Position numbers and translations under genes: made by a program | Shown: positions 1-12,200 of the stretch, piece after piece | Layout of the letters: every line of letters starts with the position of its first letter | Numbering within the stretch: the stretch's first letter is position 1 | The notes under the pieces: model-generated | The model's database searches: none | The model's input: only the letters and a program-made list of their open reading frames with translations | What the model was told of the DNA's origin: nothing | Origin: Hawksworthiomyces lignivorus | Lineage: Eukaryota > Ascomycota > Sordariomycetes > Ophiostomatales > Ophiostomataceae | Assembly (NCBI GenBank): GCA_002917075.1 | Contig: NTMA01000001.1 | Coordinates: 682,001-746,000 of the forward strand | DNA length: 64,000 nt | Direction: 5' to 3'

Positions 1-851
1 TAGAGGTGCGAGCGTAATGGTTAGCTCTCTATTGTCTAGGATCAGGTTTCTGTTTCTAGAGCATGTGCTGCGGATTGTTCCTCGGTGAAAATAATTCAAA
101 TGAGATTAGACAGAATATGGTGACATACCAGACACCAAACCCTGATTTAGCCGCACTTAGTCTCATTTGGAACTTGGGATTAGTTTCACGTAATAATTAC
201 CTACTTTATACTTCTTTGTCTGGTTGCTTCGCATTACTAGACGTGAGCTCCAAAATTATGAGGGATATGATAGTCGATTTCATTGGCACAACGAACGGTC
301 ACGTTTTGAATTAAAATCGAAAGTTTTATTTTCTAGCTCAATGCTTCCACGTACTAATATGTCTCTGGATAACAAAATTTGGCTTGGGATATGCGAGGCA
401 TTTATTAGCCAGATTCTGAGACGATCCGCATAGCTACTAACGTACAGTGATTCTATAATGACATGTGGAAAAAGTACCAGACGGGCTGGCAATCAAAATT
501 TGGTGATCGGCGCCACAGCCGCAGGCAAAACTGTTAACAGCCGTAGACACAATATTCCCACGTTGGACATGTTGCCTTACCACGATGTAAGACAATGGAA
601 CGCTCGCGGACGATAGTAAATTCAGGGACTCAAAGTTGCCTTTGTTAGATCATCTAATGCTCGTAGAAGCTATCCAAGGGGCGGTCTCTGGCAAATATAA
701 ATGAGACGATTCTCGACTGTAATTACCTGTGTTACAAGACACATATTATTTCTTTCAAATTGTCTGTAGTGCCCATAATATTTGTCTCAGATTCTTGTGT
801 CTTTTCCCCTCTCTCTTCTCCCAATCTTTACCTTTTGAAAAATTGAAAACA
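1..851. other. intergenic left edge, promoter of the P-type ATPase
   Basis: No coding region can be supported; open frames here are short and overlap one another. An A/T-rich TATA-like stretch lies at about 692-700, and a pyrimidine-rich tract at about 800-835 precedes the ATPase start codon, a common arrangement in fungal core promoters. Confidence 0.5.
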
Positions 852-3800
852 ATGGCTAGCAAACCGCCACTGGACGCTTCTACGCCCAAAGAAGTGCTAA
901 GAGGCCGTATCACTTTTGGACCTGATGCGCATGATGCCCTCCCAAATCAGGGCAGCGCATCGTCGCGAATGCGATCAGCATCACGCAGACGTTCCTTGAG
1001 CCGTGACAGCTCTCAAAACCGCCTCCCTACGTCTCCCAATTCTGGTATCCAGATTGAATGTAAGATTTTCTCGGTCCTGACCTTAAAAACAGCATCCATT
1101 ATAAGACTGCCGTTACTGTATTGAGATGTGAGACTGACTGATTCTCTCTATAGACCGCACGCTCTCCATTCAAGTGTCTGAGAGCCGCAGGGCCGATGAG
1201 GGTACGAATTTCGACAAGAGGGCGGCCCCGAAGAAAGACGATCAAGATTATTTTGCCAATCTTGCCTTTCATGAACTTGACATCGATCAGCTCTGCCAGC
1301 AGCTGAACGTTGCACAAGATACTGGCCTGTCTGAGCATGCGGCTGCGGTGCGACTGCAGAGAGATGGCAAGAATACGCTCCCTAAACCCAAGACCAACTA
1401 CACGAAGAAAATTCTCTTGTATCTCTTCGGTGGATTCTGCTCTGTGCTTTGGATCGGCGTCATCATCTTCTTCATCTGCTGGAGACCCTTAAGCAACCCC
1501 CCTTCTCCAACCAACCTTGCTTTAGCTATATTGGTTATCATCGTGATCTTACTTCAAGCTGGTTTCTCGGGCTTCCAGGATGTAAGTTGACTCTTCTCAG
1601 CCTACTAACCAACGCTTATCTATAGTTTTCAGGCTCCTCCCAGCCCCAGAAAATCCTGGACTAACTAAACTTTCCAACAGTGGTCGACGCAGCGGACAAT
1701 GAATTCTATTCTTAACCTCCTGCCATCAGAGACGCTGGTTATGCGCGATGGTAAGCTCATTAAACTGCCTGCGTCGGAGCTCGTTAGCGGCGACATCGTC
1801 CATCTAAGGATCGGCAATCGGGTGCCGGCAGACTTGCGGATCCTTAGCCACTCTGGTGACATGCGCTTCGATCGTTCCATGCTCACCGGAGAGCCAGACG
1901 AAATTGAAGGTGTTGTAGATATGACCGACAGCAATTTCCTAGAGAGCCGAAACATTGCCCTTATGGGCACCATGGTAGTCAACGGCAGTGGCGTGGGCGT
2001 GGTCATTCTCACGGGCTCCCGCTCTGTTATGGGCCGCATCGCAAATGCCACAGCCAATGCGAAAGAACGAGTACCTCTAGTCCAGAAGGAGATTTGGAGG
2101 TTTGTGTACATCATTGTGGTGCTCACTGTCATTCTAGCCCTGTTAATCCTCTTCACCTGGGCTGGCTGGTTGAGAAAGGATCATTATGCATACATGAACG
2201 TGGTTGCCATGCTCAGTAAGTGCTTCAATCCATGATTTAGAGAATCCCTCGAAACCTCTTCGCAACTTACTGACTGTGTTTACCATAGACGACGTTATGG
2301 GTTGCGTCGTTGCATTCATTCCCGAGGGAATGCCTGTTGGCGTTGCACTGACTTTGATGTTGGTCGCCAGCCGCATGAAGGCCGCCGACATTCTGCCGAA
2401 AGGCCTGACAACAGTTGAGACCCTAGGCTGCGTCAATGTCATCTGTTCGGACAAAACAGGTACATTGACACAGAATCAGATGCGTGTCAGCTCAGCGGCA
2501 TTCATAGACCATGCCCTGACTCAGGACGATCTCCATAGAATGGTAGAAGGTGACCAGGTGGAAGAAAACCTCAACCGACTGCGCCAAGCTGCACTTCTTT
2601 GCAACGATGCCACCTTCGACCCAACAACTCTGTCGTTGCCAGTCAGTGACCGAACAATCCAGGGCAATGCTACCGATGCGGCTGTGCTTCGTATGGCGGC
2701 AGCTGGGAAAAGCACAGTTTCCCTGACAGCCAAATATCCTAGGTTGTTTCAGATAGCCTTCAATTCCACCAACAAATGGATGCTCACCATGCATTCTTTC
2801 CAGGAGGATGGAGAGAAAATGGATCCTTTGCAGGTCTTTGTCAAAGGTGCCCCGGATGTGCTTCTCCCCGCATGCACCAGATACTGGTCTGGAAAATCCA
2901 ACTCAATTATTCCCCTGGACAACGACGCTCGTGCCGCCTTTAAGACCTACCAGGATAAGCTATCATCCAATGCCGAGCGCGTCATTGTACTCTGCGAGAA
3001 GGCGATGAGTCCGGTGAGCCCGCGCGGCACCAATGCTTTCAGTGACGAAGTAAACCAGAATGCAATTCACGACCTGACTGTCATTGGCATCTTGGGTATC
3101 ACGGATCCGCCTCGCCCGGAGACGGCAGATACGGTGGCTGAATGTCGCCGTGCTGGCGCTCGCTTCTTCATGGTCACAGGCGACTACAATCTGACGGCGG
3201 CAGCCATCGCACGCAACATCGGTATCTTGACGGGGGCCGCTGAGCCAGACAACTTTGACGTAATTCACGACTCAGTTATATTGCAACCTGAGCAGCTACG
3301 CACTGCAAGACTCACCGGCGAGATCCGCAGTTTGATGCTAGACGGGACTGCCGTCAACAAACTAACGGCTGGCGACTGGGACCTAGTGTGCGAGTATACA
3401 GAGATTGTATTCGCCCGCACGACGCCTGAACAGAAGCTGCGTATCGTAAACGAGTTTCGGCAGCGCGATAACGTCGTTGCCGTCACGGGCGATGGTGTCA
3501 ACGATGCACCAGCGCTACGGGCGGCCGACGTGGGCGTGGCGGTCGTCACGGGCAGCGATGTGGCAATTGAAGCAGCAGACTTAGTGCTCCTGGATCGGTT
3601 TAGCTCCATCATCGATGCTATCCGACTGGGCCGGCTCGTCTTTCAGAACTTGCAGAAGGTTATCTCGTACCTGCTCCCCGCCGGCAGCTGGTCTGAGATT
3701 TGGCCCGTGCTTGTTAATGTCTTCTTCGGCGTACCACTACCGCTCAGTTCCTTCCTCATGATCATTATCTGTGTCTTCACAGACTTATTTCTGTCGCTGT

Positions 3801-4399
3801 CGCTCATCATGGAAAAGGAGGAGTTTGATCTACTCTCACTGCCGCCGCGCAACCACAAGCGTGATCATCTAATCACGGCCAAGATTTACATCCAGGCCTA
3901 CCTGCTGACGGGATTCATGGAGACGTGCATTGCGCATTCCATGTTCTTCTTGTACATGTGGCGGTATGCCGGTATTCCCATCAGCGACCTCTTCTTCCTG
4001 TTCGAAGGTTATACAGACGGCTTCCACGGCTACACGATGGAGGAGCTGGTCAGTTTCAATAACACAGGCCAGTGTGTGTATTTCGTCTGTCTTGTTATGC
4101 TGCAGTGGGGAAATATCCTTGCCGTGAGGAATAGGCGCATGAGTATCGTACATGCCGACCCATTCACGTCAAAACGTCGCAATCCTTGGCTCGTGCTGAG
4201 TATGGCTATCAGTCTTGCTATCGCTATCTTCGTCACCGAAGTACGTGGCATCCAGTCGCTCTTTGGCACAGCCCCTGTTCCGCTAGAATTCTGGTTTATC
4301 CCTATTCCTCTTGGACTAGGTATTTTGTGCGTGGATGAGATTCGTAAGCTTCTGGTGCGGCTTTATCCTAATGGCGCAGTCGCTAAGATAGCTTGGTAA
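852..4399 (+). CDS. Na+/K+-ATPase alpha-like P-type (type IIC) cation pump
   Basis: Membrane ATPase predicted to move Na+/K+ or related cations through an aspartyl-phosphate intermediate. Exons 852-1059, 1154-1581, 1681-2215 and 2289-4399 join in frame to about 1093 residues, the normal size for the family. Visible motifs are PEGMP in the core helix, the phosphorylation loop CSDKTGTLTQNQM (Asp near residue 445), MVTGDYNLTA, and the hinge motif TGDGVNDAPALRAADVGVAV. Hydrophobic segments flank the A domain and fill the C-terminus. The N-terminus is Ser/Arg-rich (RSASRRRSLSRD), a possible phosphorylation region. The A-domain motif reads LTGEP where TGES is usual; the catalytic Glu is kept. Sequence around PEGMP and DKTGT resembles Na+/K+-ATPase more than SERCA or ENA pumps. 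The exact ion is inferred. Confidence 0.93.
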
Positions 4400-4591
4400 G
4401 ATAATCACCGATGGTAAGTCAAAGAGAACTAGGGATGAGCTGATTTCGTATATCATCCTCCCATATCCGTCAACTCTATTAGCATAAACGCAAATCAGTA
4501 CTTTGTTCATCATTGGATATAGTTCTTAAATTTTCAGGAAAGGAGTTCCCTCGTTCACAATATTCATATATGAGATGTAGATGTAATTTAA

Positions 4592-6220
4592 TTATTGCGG
4601 GAGATTACCAATCGTGACACTCTTGATGCTCTGATACTCTGAAAGGCCGTATTTGCTTCCTTCACGCCCCATGCCACTCTCCTTAATGCCACAAAACGGG
4701 CTCTCTACAGCGCTGATAAGGCCAGTGTTGACACCCACCATACCGCATTCTAGCTTACGAGCAACGCGCATTACTCGGGAAACGTCTTGGCTAAAGAAAT
4801 AACCAGATAGACCATACTCGGTGGCATTTGCAAGTTGAACAGCTTCCTCTTCCGACGAAAATTCGAAGATGGCCGCTAGCGGCCCAAAGGTCTCATCGTT
4901 CGCAACCTCCATCGCCGTCGTTACACCGCTCATCACAGTAGGCTCATAGAAAAATCCACGAAGGTCTGAGGGCTTTTGGCCTCCTGTATGCAGGCTAGCT
5001 CCCTTTTGAAGTGCGTCTTGTACATGTGAGTCAATCTTCCGCACAGCTGCAGCATTCACAAGCGGCCCTTGGGTGACTCCGCTGTCAACACCGCGGCCAA
5101 GCTTGAGGGCTTTTACCCTATCGACGAGGAGGCGAATAAAGTCGTCTTTTACTTTACTATGAACTAAAATCCGATTTGCGCACTACAGAAGATGAGCACT
5201 ATGATCCCATCATGGGGGAAATTATACGCCCGGGAGCACAAGGCTTGGAACATACCACGCAAGTTTGACCGGAACAGCGGAATTTGCATACCATGGCGGC
5301 GTCCACAGCTTGTTTCAGGTCTGCGTCCTCAAAGACAATAAACGGCGCATTTCCTCCGAGCTCCATACTGACGCGTTACATGGTGTCTGCAGCTGCGCGT
5401 GTAAGGATTTTGCCGACACCTGTGGACCCGGTAAAACTTAACTTCTTCACGTCCGGATGGGTTGCTAGAAGCATGGAGGCGTCCCTGTCCTTAGTTGGCA
5501 CCACATGGATGCAGTCAGTCGGGAGACCTGCAGCCAAGGCAAGCTTCGCCAATGCAAGAGCACTGAACGGTGTCTCGCTCGGAGGCTTGATAACGACGGA
5601 GCACCCTGCGGCTAGAGCAGGTGCAACTTTGCGGGTAATCATAGCTGCTGGAAAATTCCATGGAGTGATGATACCACAAACGCCTACAGGCTCTTTGTAT
5701 GTAAACACAGCAGTGTTCTTGAACTGAGATGGAATCGTATCGCCGTATGAGCGGGTGGCTTCCTCGGCAAACCACGAGATGAATGAAGCGGCATAAATTA
5801 CTTCTCCCTTAGCTTCAGCATACGTTTTCCCGTTTTCTAACGACAAGATCATCGCCACTGCATCGCCGTGTTAGGAAAAATGAATCTCCACAATACTCGC
5901 ACTTGTTGCATTCGCCTTGTCTGCCGTGACTTACGGTCATCCACATTTTCCAGCACTAAATCATACCACTTCCGTAAGAGATTGCCCCGCTCCCTTGCAG
6001 TGGTTTCTTCGTAGAATGATTTTGTTCCTTTTCGGGCGCTCTCGATTGCATCTAAAAAGTCTTGATGTCCAAGATTTGAGCAGCATGCTAGAACGGTTCC
6101 CGAAGCTGGTTCATAGACAGGGAAATCCTGTCCCACTGGAGCTCTCAGTGTTCCAGATATCAATCCAGCAGTTATGAACAAATCCTTGTTATGAAGCCTT
6201 TCGAAAATTAGAGATGCCAT
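4592..6220 (-). pseudogene. succinate-semialdehyde dehydrogenase with an in-frame TAA
   Basis: Homolog of NAD(P)-dependent succinate-semialdehyde dehydrogenase, which oxidises succinate semialdehyde from GABA to succinate. Exons 6220-5935, 5857-5256 and 5182-4592 keep one frame for 492 codons, the usual size. Family motifs are present: [38 protein letters not shown] with the catalytic Glu, GQTCV with the catalytic Cys (split by intron 2) and a conserved C-terminus. The only defect I see is TAA at 5378-5376 (codon about 256), where the family usually has Lys in [11 protein letters not shown]. Termination there would remove both catalytic residues. No intron can skip it, because the nearest GT-AG pair is 12 nt apart. 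A recent nonsense mutation, a sequencing error or readthrough are all possible. It converges on the ATPase gene 192 bp away. Confidence 0.85.
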
Positions 6221-7622
6221 TCTGCTAAGAGATAATGCTTCTCGCGATACTACTTGATAGAGTTGATTTCCAGTAGATTAGTTAGGAAGAAACAGAATAA
6301 GTACCTGGCTTGAGATTGAGCTGTTCCGAGTCTTATAATAGTTCTGCTCTGAATTATAAGTCTTATTAGTTTGATTACAATATACAGGGCCGTACCCACA
6401 ACACAGTTGGAAAGCACATTTACTTAACACTACCCCAAATTTAACACTACAATCCCCGCATGGCATAGCAGAATACTAAAAGTATTCATGGAACGAATTG
6501 GGGAAAGTATTTAAACAGAATCTATTTGAAAGATTTAGATTATGGATCTCCATATGTTGCAATTAAATGACCAAGAATAGCATATAACTCAAGACACACT
6601 TTACGAAAGCCCTGAAGATTGCAGTGCCTTTAGTAGGTAGACATTTGCTGAAGCAGCCAAACGATAATAATATATATATATACGTAAATGTTTATTGTAT
6701 TTTATACGTATACCATATTAACTTTTACTTTATCAGCCTCCTTGTAGCCTACAAAAAAAAGCTAAAAGCGAGTGGTACAAAGCCAGATGTCAATTGTTTT
6801 TTTCAGACATGTTATTGTTTTGAGAGTAGCTGTATTATATTCCTCATTGCTTTTATTTTATATATCATTAAAAATATATTACGGTCTAGATTGGTGTGTG
6901 ATAATGAGCTGCAAGTTAAAAACTTACACTTGAGGAAGCATCTCGCTCGTGTATTGTGAAAACCATATATTTTAAATTTTGAGAGAATTCTAGGAAATTT
7001 CAATGTGTTTCTTTTTTTTTACTGTAAGTTTGGAGGCGCTGTTGCGACCACAGGAACTGGCGGCCACCCCAATTAGGAAATGTGGGGCTGTAGGTTTTGT
7101 GCTGATTGTCTGTAAGTCTTTGGCCTCCTTAACGACCGCATGTACATACAACGCTTCTTTGTGTTGTCTCTATATACTCTTGACTATTTCAATTTCACTT
7201 TTTTTTCATTTTTCATTTTTAGTTTCTGTTCTTCTCCCGCGGTAGTGATTTATTACAATGCATCCTTGGTTGCTGTTCCTTTAGTGTGTAGTGCTACTTC
7301 GAGAGTCGTGTTGTTAAGGTTTTACGTAATTCTTGATTTGTACGAAAACTTTTGTCAACCCACTGTAGTATAAACGTAAATAGTAAGGGTAATGGCTAAT
7401 AAATACGGTTAAGCTCTACAAGTAGCACTAAACTGCTAGAGGGCGTTTCGACAACCATTTATCGTAGATGCAATAAGCGACTGCCCATTTGCGAGAGTCA
7501 AGCAAATAACTCTTCCTCCTGACGTTCTTCAAGCCTCTCTTACGTGCTATTACCGACACTATAATCAAAGACGATGTGTCCTGCTTTATTGCTTCTCACT
7601 GCCACTATGTTTCAGCTGGCCA
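6221..7622. other. AT-rich intergenic region
   Basis: A low-complexity A/T-rich stretch with poly-T and ATATAT runs. Frames such as those at 6624-6959 and 7003-7373 have no recognisable motif and look like chance. The only structured item seen is a short dispersed repeat at 7374-7420, listed separately. Confidence 0.5.
7374..7420 (+). repeat. dispersed repeat related to the LINE 3' end (copy 1)
   Basis: The core GGCTAATAAATACGGTTAA followed by CTCTAC and GTAGCAC resembles the segment at 49316-49358, and in reverse complement the LINE 3' end at 13421-13530. It is read as a very short, 5'-truncated or decayed retroelement tail. Confidence 0.45.
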
Positions 7623-8029
7623 TTACAAAGCGTAGGAAACGCGAGGTCCTAGCAAGGGATGGCTTAATTCGATGGCCTCGCTGTAATCGATGCCACCAAG
7701 TCCATCGACACTAACACTCGCAGCATTTCCTCCTATCTGGTCTTCGTGGGTGATATAGAACCATATATTTCAGGAACAACCTCGCCGAGAAATCCCACGG
7801 TACGCTTCTTGTAGTAATCAATACTGTTGCCTTCGCTTAAAAAGCAGGTATTTCCATAAAGATATGGTTTGGGAATGTGCTGTACTCCAGTCCACGCAGA
7901 GCCGGTTGCAGTCTTGCTTAGTATCTCTAACTCTGTGTCAATAAAGTAACCGACTCTTTAACCCCATAATCGTAAATTCTAGACAATACTGGAGGCAGTG
8001 AAACTATCGCTGCTCTTAAGAGTGATCAT
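7623..8029 (-). pseudogene. decayed reading frame, family not recognised
   Basis: On the minus strand a frame opens with ATG at 8029, meets TAG and TAA within about 25 codons, then stays open for about 65 codons of protein-like sequence with balanced composition (for example SAWTGVQHIPKPYLYG and YYKKRTVGFLGE). A second frame shifted relative to the first continues with GGNAASVSVDGLGGIDYSEA and ends at 7623. A 44-nt GT-AG intron could join the last two pieces, but it would be unusually short. Two in-frame stops plus a frame change suggest a dead gene or missing exons. I cannot name the family. Confidence 0.35.
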
Positions 8030-8186
8030 GGGGCTGCCGGAAGGCTCTCTGTGTGAAGGGGCTGCGGTCCAGTTGCGATTCCAACCTGAATAGGGCCACA
8101 AACGGCCTATTCTAAAGCTAGGGAAGAAAAGAAAAAGGAAGCTCCGTACACCTTCGAAGCAGCACGTAGACTATTTACAGAACAAG

Positions 8187-8300
8187 GGGGGGCCGTGCCC
8201 GGTGGGTGCGGATCGACAGCGTTGTGCGCGTCTCGGTTGTCCTAGGGGCGGCCTGGGCCACCGGCCCAGGCCCTCTACGGGTCTGACCCGTGACACTCTG
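8187..8300. repeat. GC-rich island with two tandem perfect hairpins
   Basis: A G+C-rich block inside AT-rich DNA, opening with a run of G. It contains GGCCTGGGCC-ACC-GGCCCAGGCC at 8250-8272 (10-bp stem, 3-nt loop), then ACGGGT-CTG-ACCCGT at 8277-8291 (6-bp stem, 3-nt loop). The composition contrast and paired hairpins suggest a fragment of a structured element such as a retroelement UTR. No coding frame is evident. Confidence 0.5.
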
Positions 8301-8845
8301 GTTTTGCATTGGGGCATATTGCATGACTAGAAACAATGTCGAGCAGCTAACGGCAGGAACACGAGGCCAACACGAAGTAGCGAAAGTACTAAATTGGGCA
8401 ATTGAAGTGAGGATGTGGCGTTTCTAGAAAGAAGAAACATTGCGAAACACGTCTATACGTATGAATTTATAGTTATTCACCTGTTCTATGAGGGTGTTGA
8501 CTTTCTACGATCAACTTCGAGACCTATGTTTTATGCTATGAAATGCGGTCTTCCCAATTTACACGATTGTTACGAAATTCGGAGATTGGTAATAAGAACA
8601 AGAAAAGATGCAGTGGTTTTGGAAACGGCCAATATTACAATATGCGCTGGGCTCAGTCTTCGTGTCTTTATTGAGACGCCTTTTTCAGGCATACATTATC
8701 CCTCGAACTAGGTTACACATTAGAATCGACGCTGTGGTAAATATTTTGGGAAAGTTAAGTTAGCTAGCCAATTATACAACTCTGGAACGCCGTTTTGCTA
8801 ACCTAAACATTGCAAGACACCGATGTGTGAAATTTTCGACGAAGG

Positions 8846-9005
8846 CCAATGGAAAGTTTCAGCGAGGGCCAATGAATAGTAGAGGTATCGACACCTAACC
8901 TAGAATGAATCCTGTAATCAGATGTCAGCTTCAGGCGGTCAATCTTTTTCGGCGCTGGCCAATTACAAAAATCACACCCAACGCAAGCTTTCGGCTTCAA
9001 CCAAT
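8846..9005 (+). promoter_or_regulatory. four CCAAT boxes upstream of the ankyrin gene
   Basis: CCAAT occurs at 8846-8850, 8869-8873, 8959-8963 and 9001-9005, three times as GGCCAAT. It lies 280-440 bp upstream of the proposed start at 9284, with a TATA-like stretch near 9045-9060. In fungi CCAAT is bound by the HAP/CBC complex. Control by it is inferred. Confidence 0.45.
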
Positions 9006-9283
9006 GATAGACACTGCTCTCACGCCTCATTTTTGGGTCGAATCTATTTATCTACTTATATCTCGGAGAAATCGCTCTGACTCATTCTGTCCCTTCTCCT
9101 CTTCGCTTGCTCAATTTCAATGCTGCTACTTTCTTTTGATTCTGTACAAGATCTCCCAATTTTAAGCACGCAACTTCAAAGGTACGGTCAAAGTTCGGAG
9201 TTATACTTCGATTTATCTTACACCGAAACCTTGAGGCTAAGGAACTTGCAAGAGCACATATCCTCTCCCCTCTAACCTTGGCA

Positions 9284-12200
9284 ATGAACCCATCAAACAG
9301 TAAGTGAGCCAAACGTGCAGGTATGTTGCAATGCTTGAGCAATAGGCTGATTGCGTTAGAAAATGGCAATGATCGGCGCGGTTCAAAGTATTTGAAGGGT
9401 GTTACGGACCACGATTGTAAAATAGTTGGCTACAAGGTCAAGAAGGCGAAAAAAGATGGGAAGAGGACCGAAGTGTTTGCCCATGGCAAGCGTCTTACGG
9501 AAAGGGTCCTCAGAGAAAGATTTTTCCTGTCACAGCTTGACGAAGCAAAATTCAACCAGGGTATGTTGAATCTGACCCCTATTGGAAGCGCCGATAGCAC
9601 AAATCAACTGACTATAACCTGTCTACTAGGTTCACCACCCCAAACCCCCCCAGGATTTCAATTCATCGTCTATGACCAAGAACTGCCATCAATATGCTTG
9701 AGAAAAGAATGTAGTTCGCTAAGTGCGCAAGGAATTGCTTCATAGTCTCTATCGTCGTTGTAGTTCACACTAGGGGCTAAGACTTCATTGTGAAACTAGG
9801 CCACCCTACACTCCAGCACCTCTCTGCAAGACAACAGTTTCCGAATATCGACACGAATTCTGACACGTCTGTCAACGAGAGGGACTTTAAGACGCCGCGA
9901 GGAAACCTCGAGCCTGCGTGCGCGACGGAAATAAACAGTAGACCTTGGGCGGCTCATCTTTTCGAATTAGAGACTGCGTTGAATGTACCCGTGGAGGCAC
10001 CGGTTTTTTCGGGTATGTTCAGGCACGTGAAACTAACAAGAGTAATGTTACCTGCGCTAATGTCGTCTCTAGAAGCGGCCCTTCCGCCAAGTGACACTTT
10101 GGGATGGCAATATGATACAATCGTGCCAAGTCAGCCTACATGGCGCTTCGAGCCCACAGTCGAGGAGCTTGCGTATTGCAACCCAATGGAGATGATCGAC
10201 ACACATACTCCTAGATTAGAAGCAACTATATCCTCGTTCCTGCCTCATAGTGCTATGCCTAAATCTTACGAAATCCGAATACATCCCAACTTTGATTGGG
10301 AATCAGGATTTCGTTGTCGCCTAATGAAAATGCCTCTCCCTACCCCTATTCCTACTATCGATTTCATCAAACCTGTCTTGTCAGAGTTCCCTGACGACAT
10401 ACGAGGGCCATTAACGTATTCGGGAAACGATAATACAATGGCAGAACAGTATTTGAGACTTATTCTCTTAAAACTTGCAAACAATACCGGAAACTTTTTC
10501 CACAGTTATAGGATGATTGTCGAAATAGTTAATGCGATCAAGCATTACGACAACAAGTGGACAACCGAGCTATTATCGTCTCAAGAGCCCGATATATACG
10601 CTGCTAAAAAATCTATATTTATCGCTGCAGTCGGAGAAGGGGATGTTTCTCTTGTCCGAGACCTGCTAAATGCGAGGGTACGTCACGATTTGCCTGTAAC
10701 ATCCTGGAATTTCAGTCACAGATGCGAAATACGTCAACATCACGCCGTTGCGCGCATAGACGTCCATTACACATCGCCTCGCACTGCTCTTGAAGTAGCT
10801 GCATTGGATGGAAACGAGGCACTCGTAGATGTTCTCCTAGACGCCGGGGCGGATATTAATTCGCTCTCCGTCGACAATAACTCCAACTACATGCTTCGAC
10901 CTCTGGCGTACGCCGCTTATAATCGGGAGAATAATATTACGTTGGCATTTTCCAAGTTCCTTTTGGACAGGGGTGCCGACATCGACGCGACCTGTAAGCC
11001 CACTCCGCTTATAATTGCTCTTGCTTCCGACAACGACGACTTGGCTACTTTATTATTAGACCACGGTGCGAGCGTGGACGAGTTTGGCTGGTGCATCGAG
11101 TCGTTAGACTTGTTTGGTTGGGACGAAGACTGTCGTCTATCGCAACCATGCACAACATTACAACTTGCTATTGTAATAGGGAAGCGAGAAATGTTTGACC
11201 GTCTAGTTAAAGCTGAACGACGTTATCGCAGCTCTGATGCCCTGGTTACTGCATGCCTCGTTGACCAATTTGAAATGGCCCGGGAGCTTATATGTCGCGG
11301 TGCTAATGCTAATTCTCCGTCTAAGATGGGCATAACACCTCTCGCGGCGTCAGCGTGGGATAAGACATGTCGATTTGCGCAAATGTTCTTGGATGCTGGT
11401 GCGTCCATCGAACGTCGTTTCACAAATAAAACCGAGGCCCTTCATCTAGCAGCTGGTCGTGGCAACGTAAAGTTTGTGGAACTCCTCATACAAAAGGGCG
11501 CAGACGTCAATAAGCAACAGGATGGACCATTCTGCAACGTATGGAGAACCCCTTTGCAATTCGCCATTGAAGGACAGCACCACGAAGTATTCCAGCTCTT
11601 GGTTGATAGAGGGGCGACAATTATGGGTGGGGAGCTGGTAGATGCTATTTCAAACGATGATGGTGAACTGGTTGCCAAGCTTCTTGCCATGGGTGACGAC
11701 ATCCTCGCGCCGCGATTCTGCGATGGGTCCGAGTTATACAAAAGGAACGATGTTCTTTCGGCCGCGGCGGGAGCAGGCAATCAAGCTATAGTCTGCCAGT
11801 ATTTTGCCGCCGGCGGAAGATACCATTCTAGGGCTTTTCTTGATGCGGTGGAATATGCCGATGAAGAAAATGAGTACTCTACCGCACAGCTTCTGGTTCA
11901 GTATCGTCCTCGGGGACCTGTTGATGCCTTTGAGGTTAACGCTCTGAACAAGTTTATAATATTTAAGAATGACTCGATGATTCGGATTCTGCTAGGCCAA
12001 AATTTCAGTCCGCCCGATATACACGAATCAAACTACTGCTCTCCGTTACGCGACACGTTTCGTTCGGCACCTTGGGTTCTAGATGCATTACTTGCTCGAG
12101 GGTACACGCCCAGTCACCGCGATTGGGAAGCTATTGTCAAACCTCCTGGCAAATACGAGAAACGCCCTGAGTCGGTCATTCGGTGTCATAAAAAGATCTG

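Noticed and set aside
5284..5727. Plus-strand 147-codon frame inside the dehydrogenase locus
   Set aside because: It is the antisense shadow of conserved aldehyde-dehydrogenase exons.
7003..7330. Apparent similarity to 51936-52340 as a second dispersed repeat
   Set aside because: Only a few short words match (for example CGAC-GCAT around similar T-rich tracts). The alignment breaks down between them, as expected for two pyrimidine-rich AT-rich regions.
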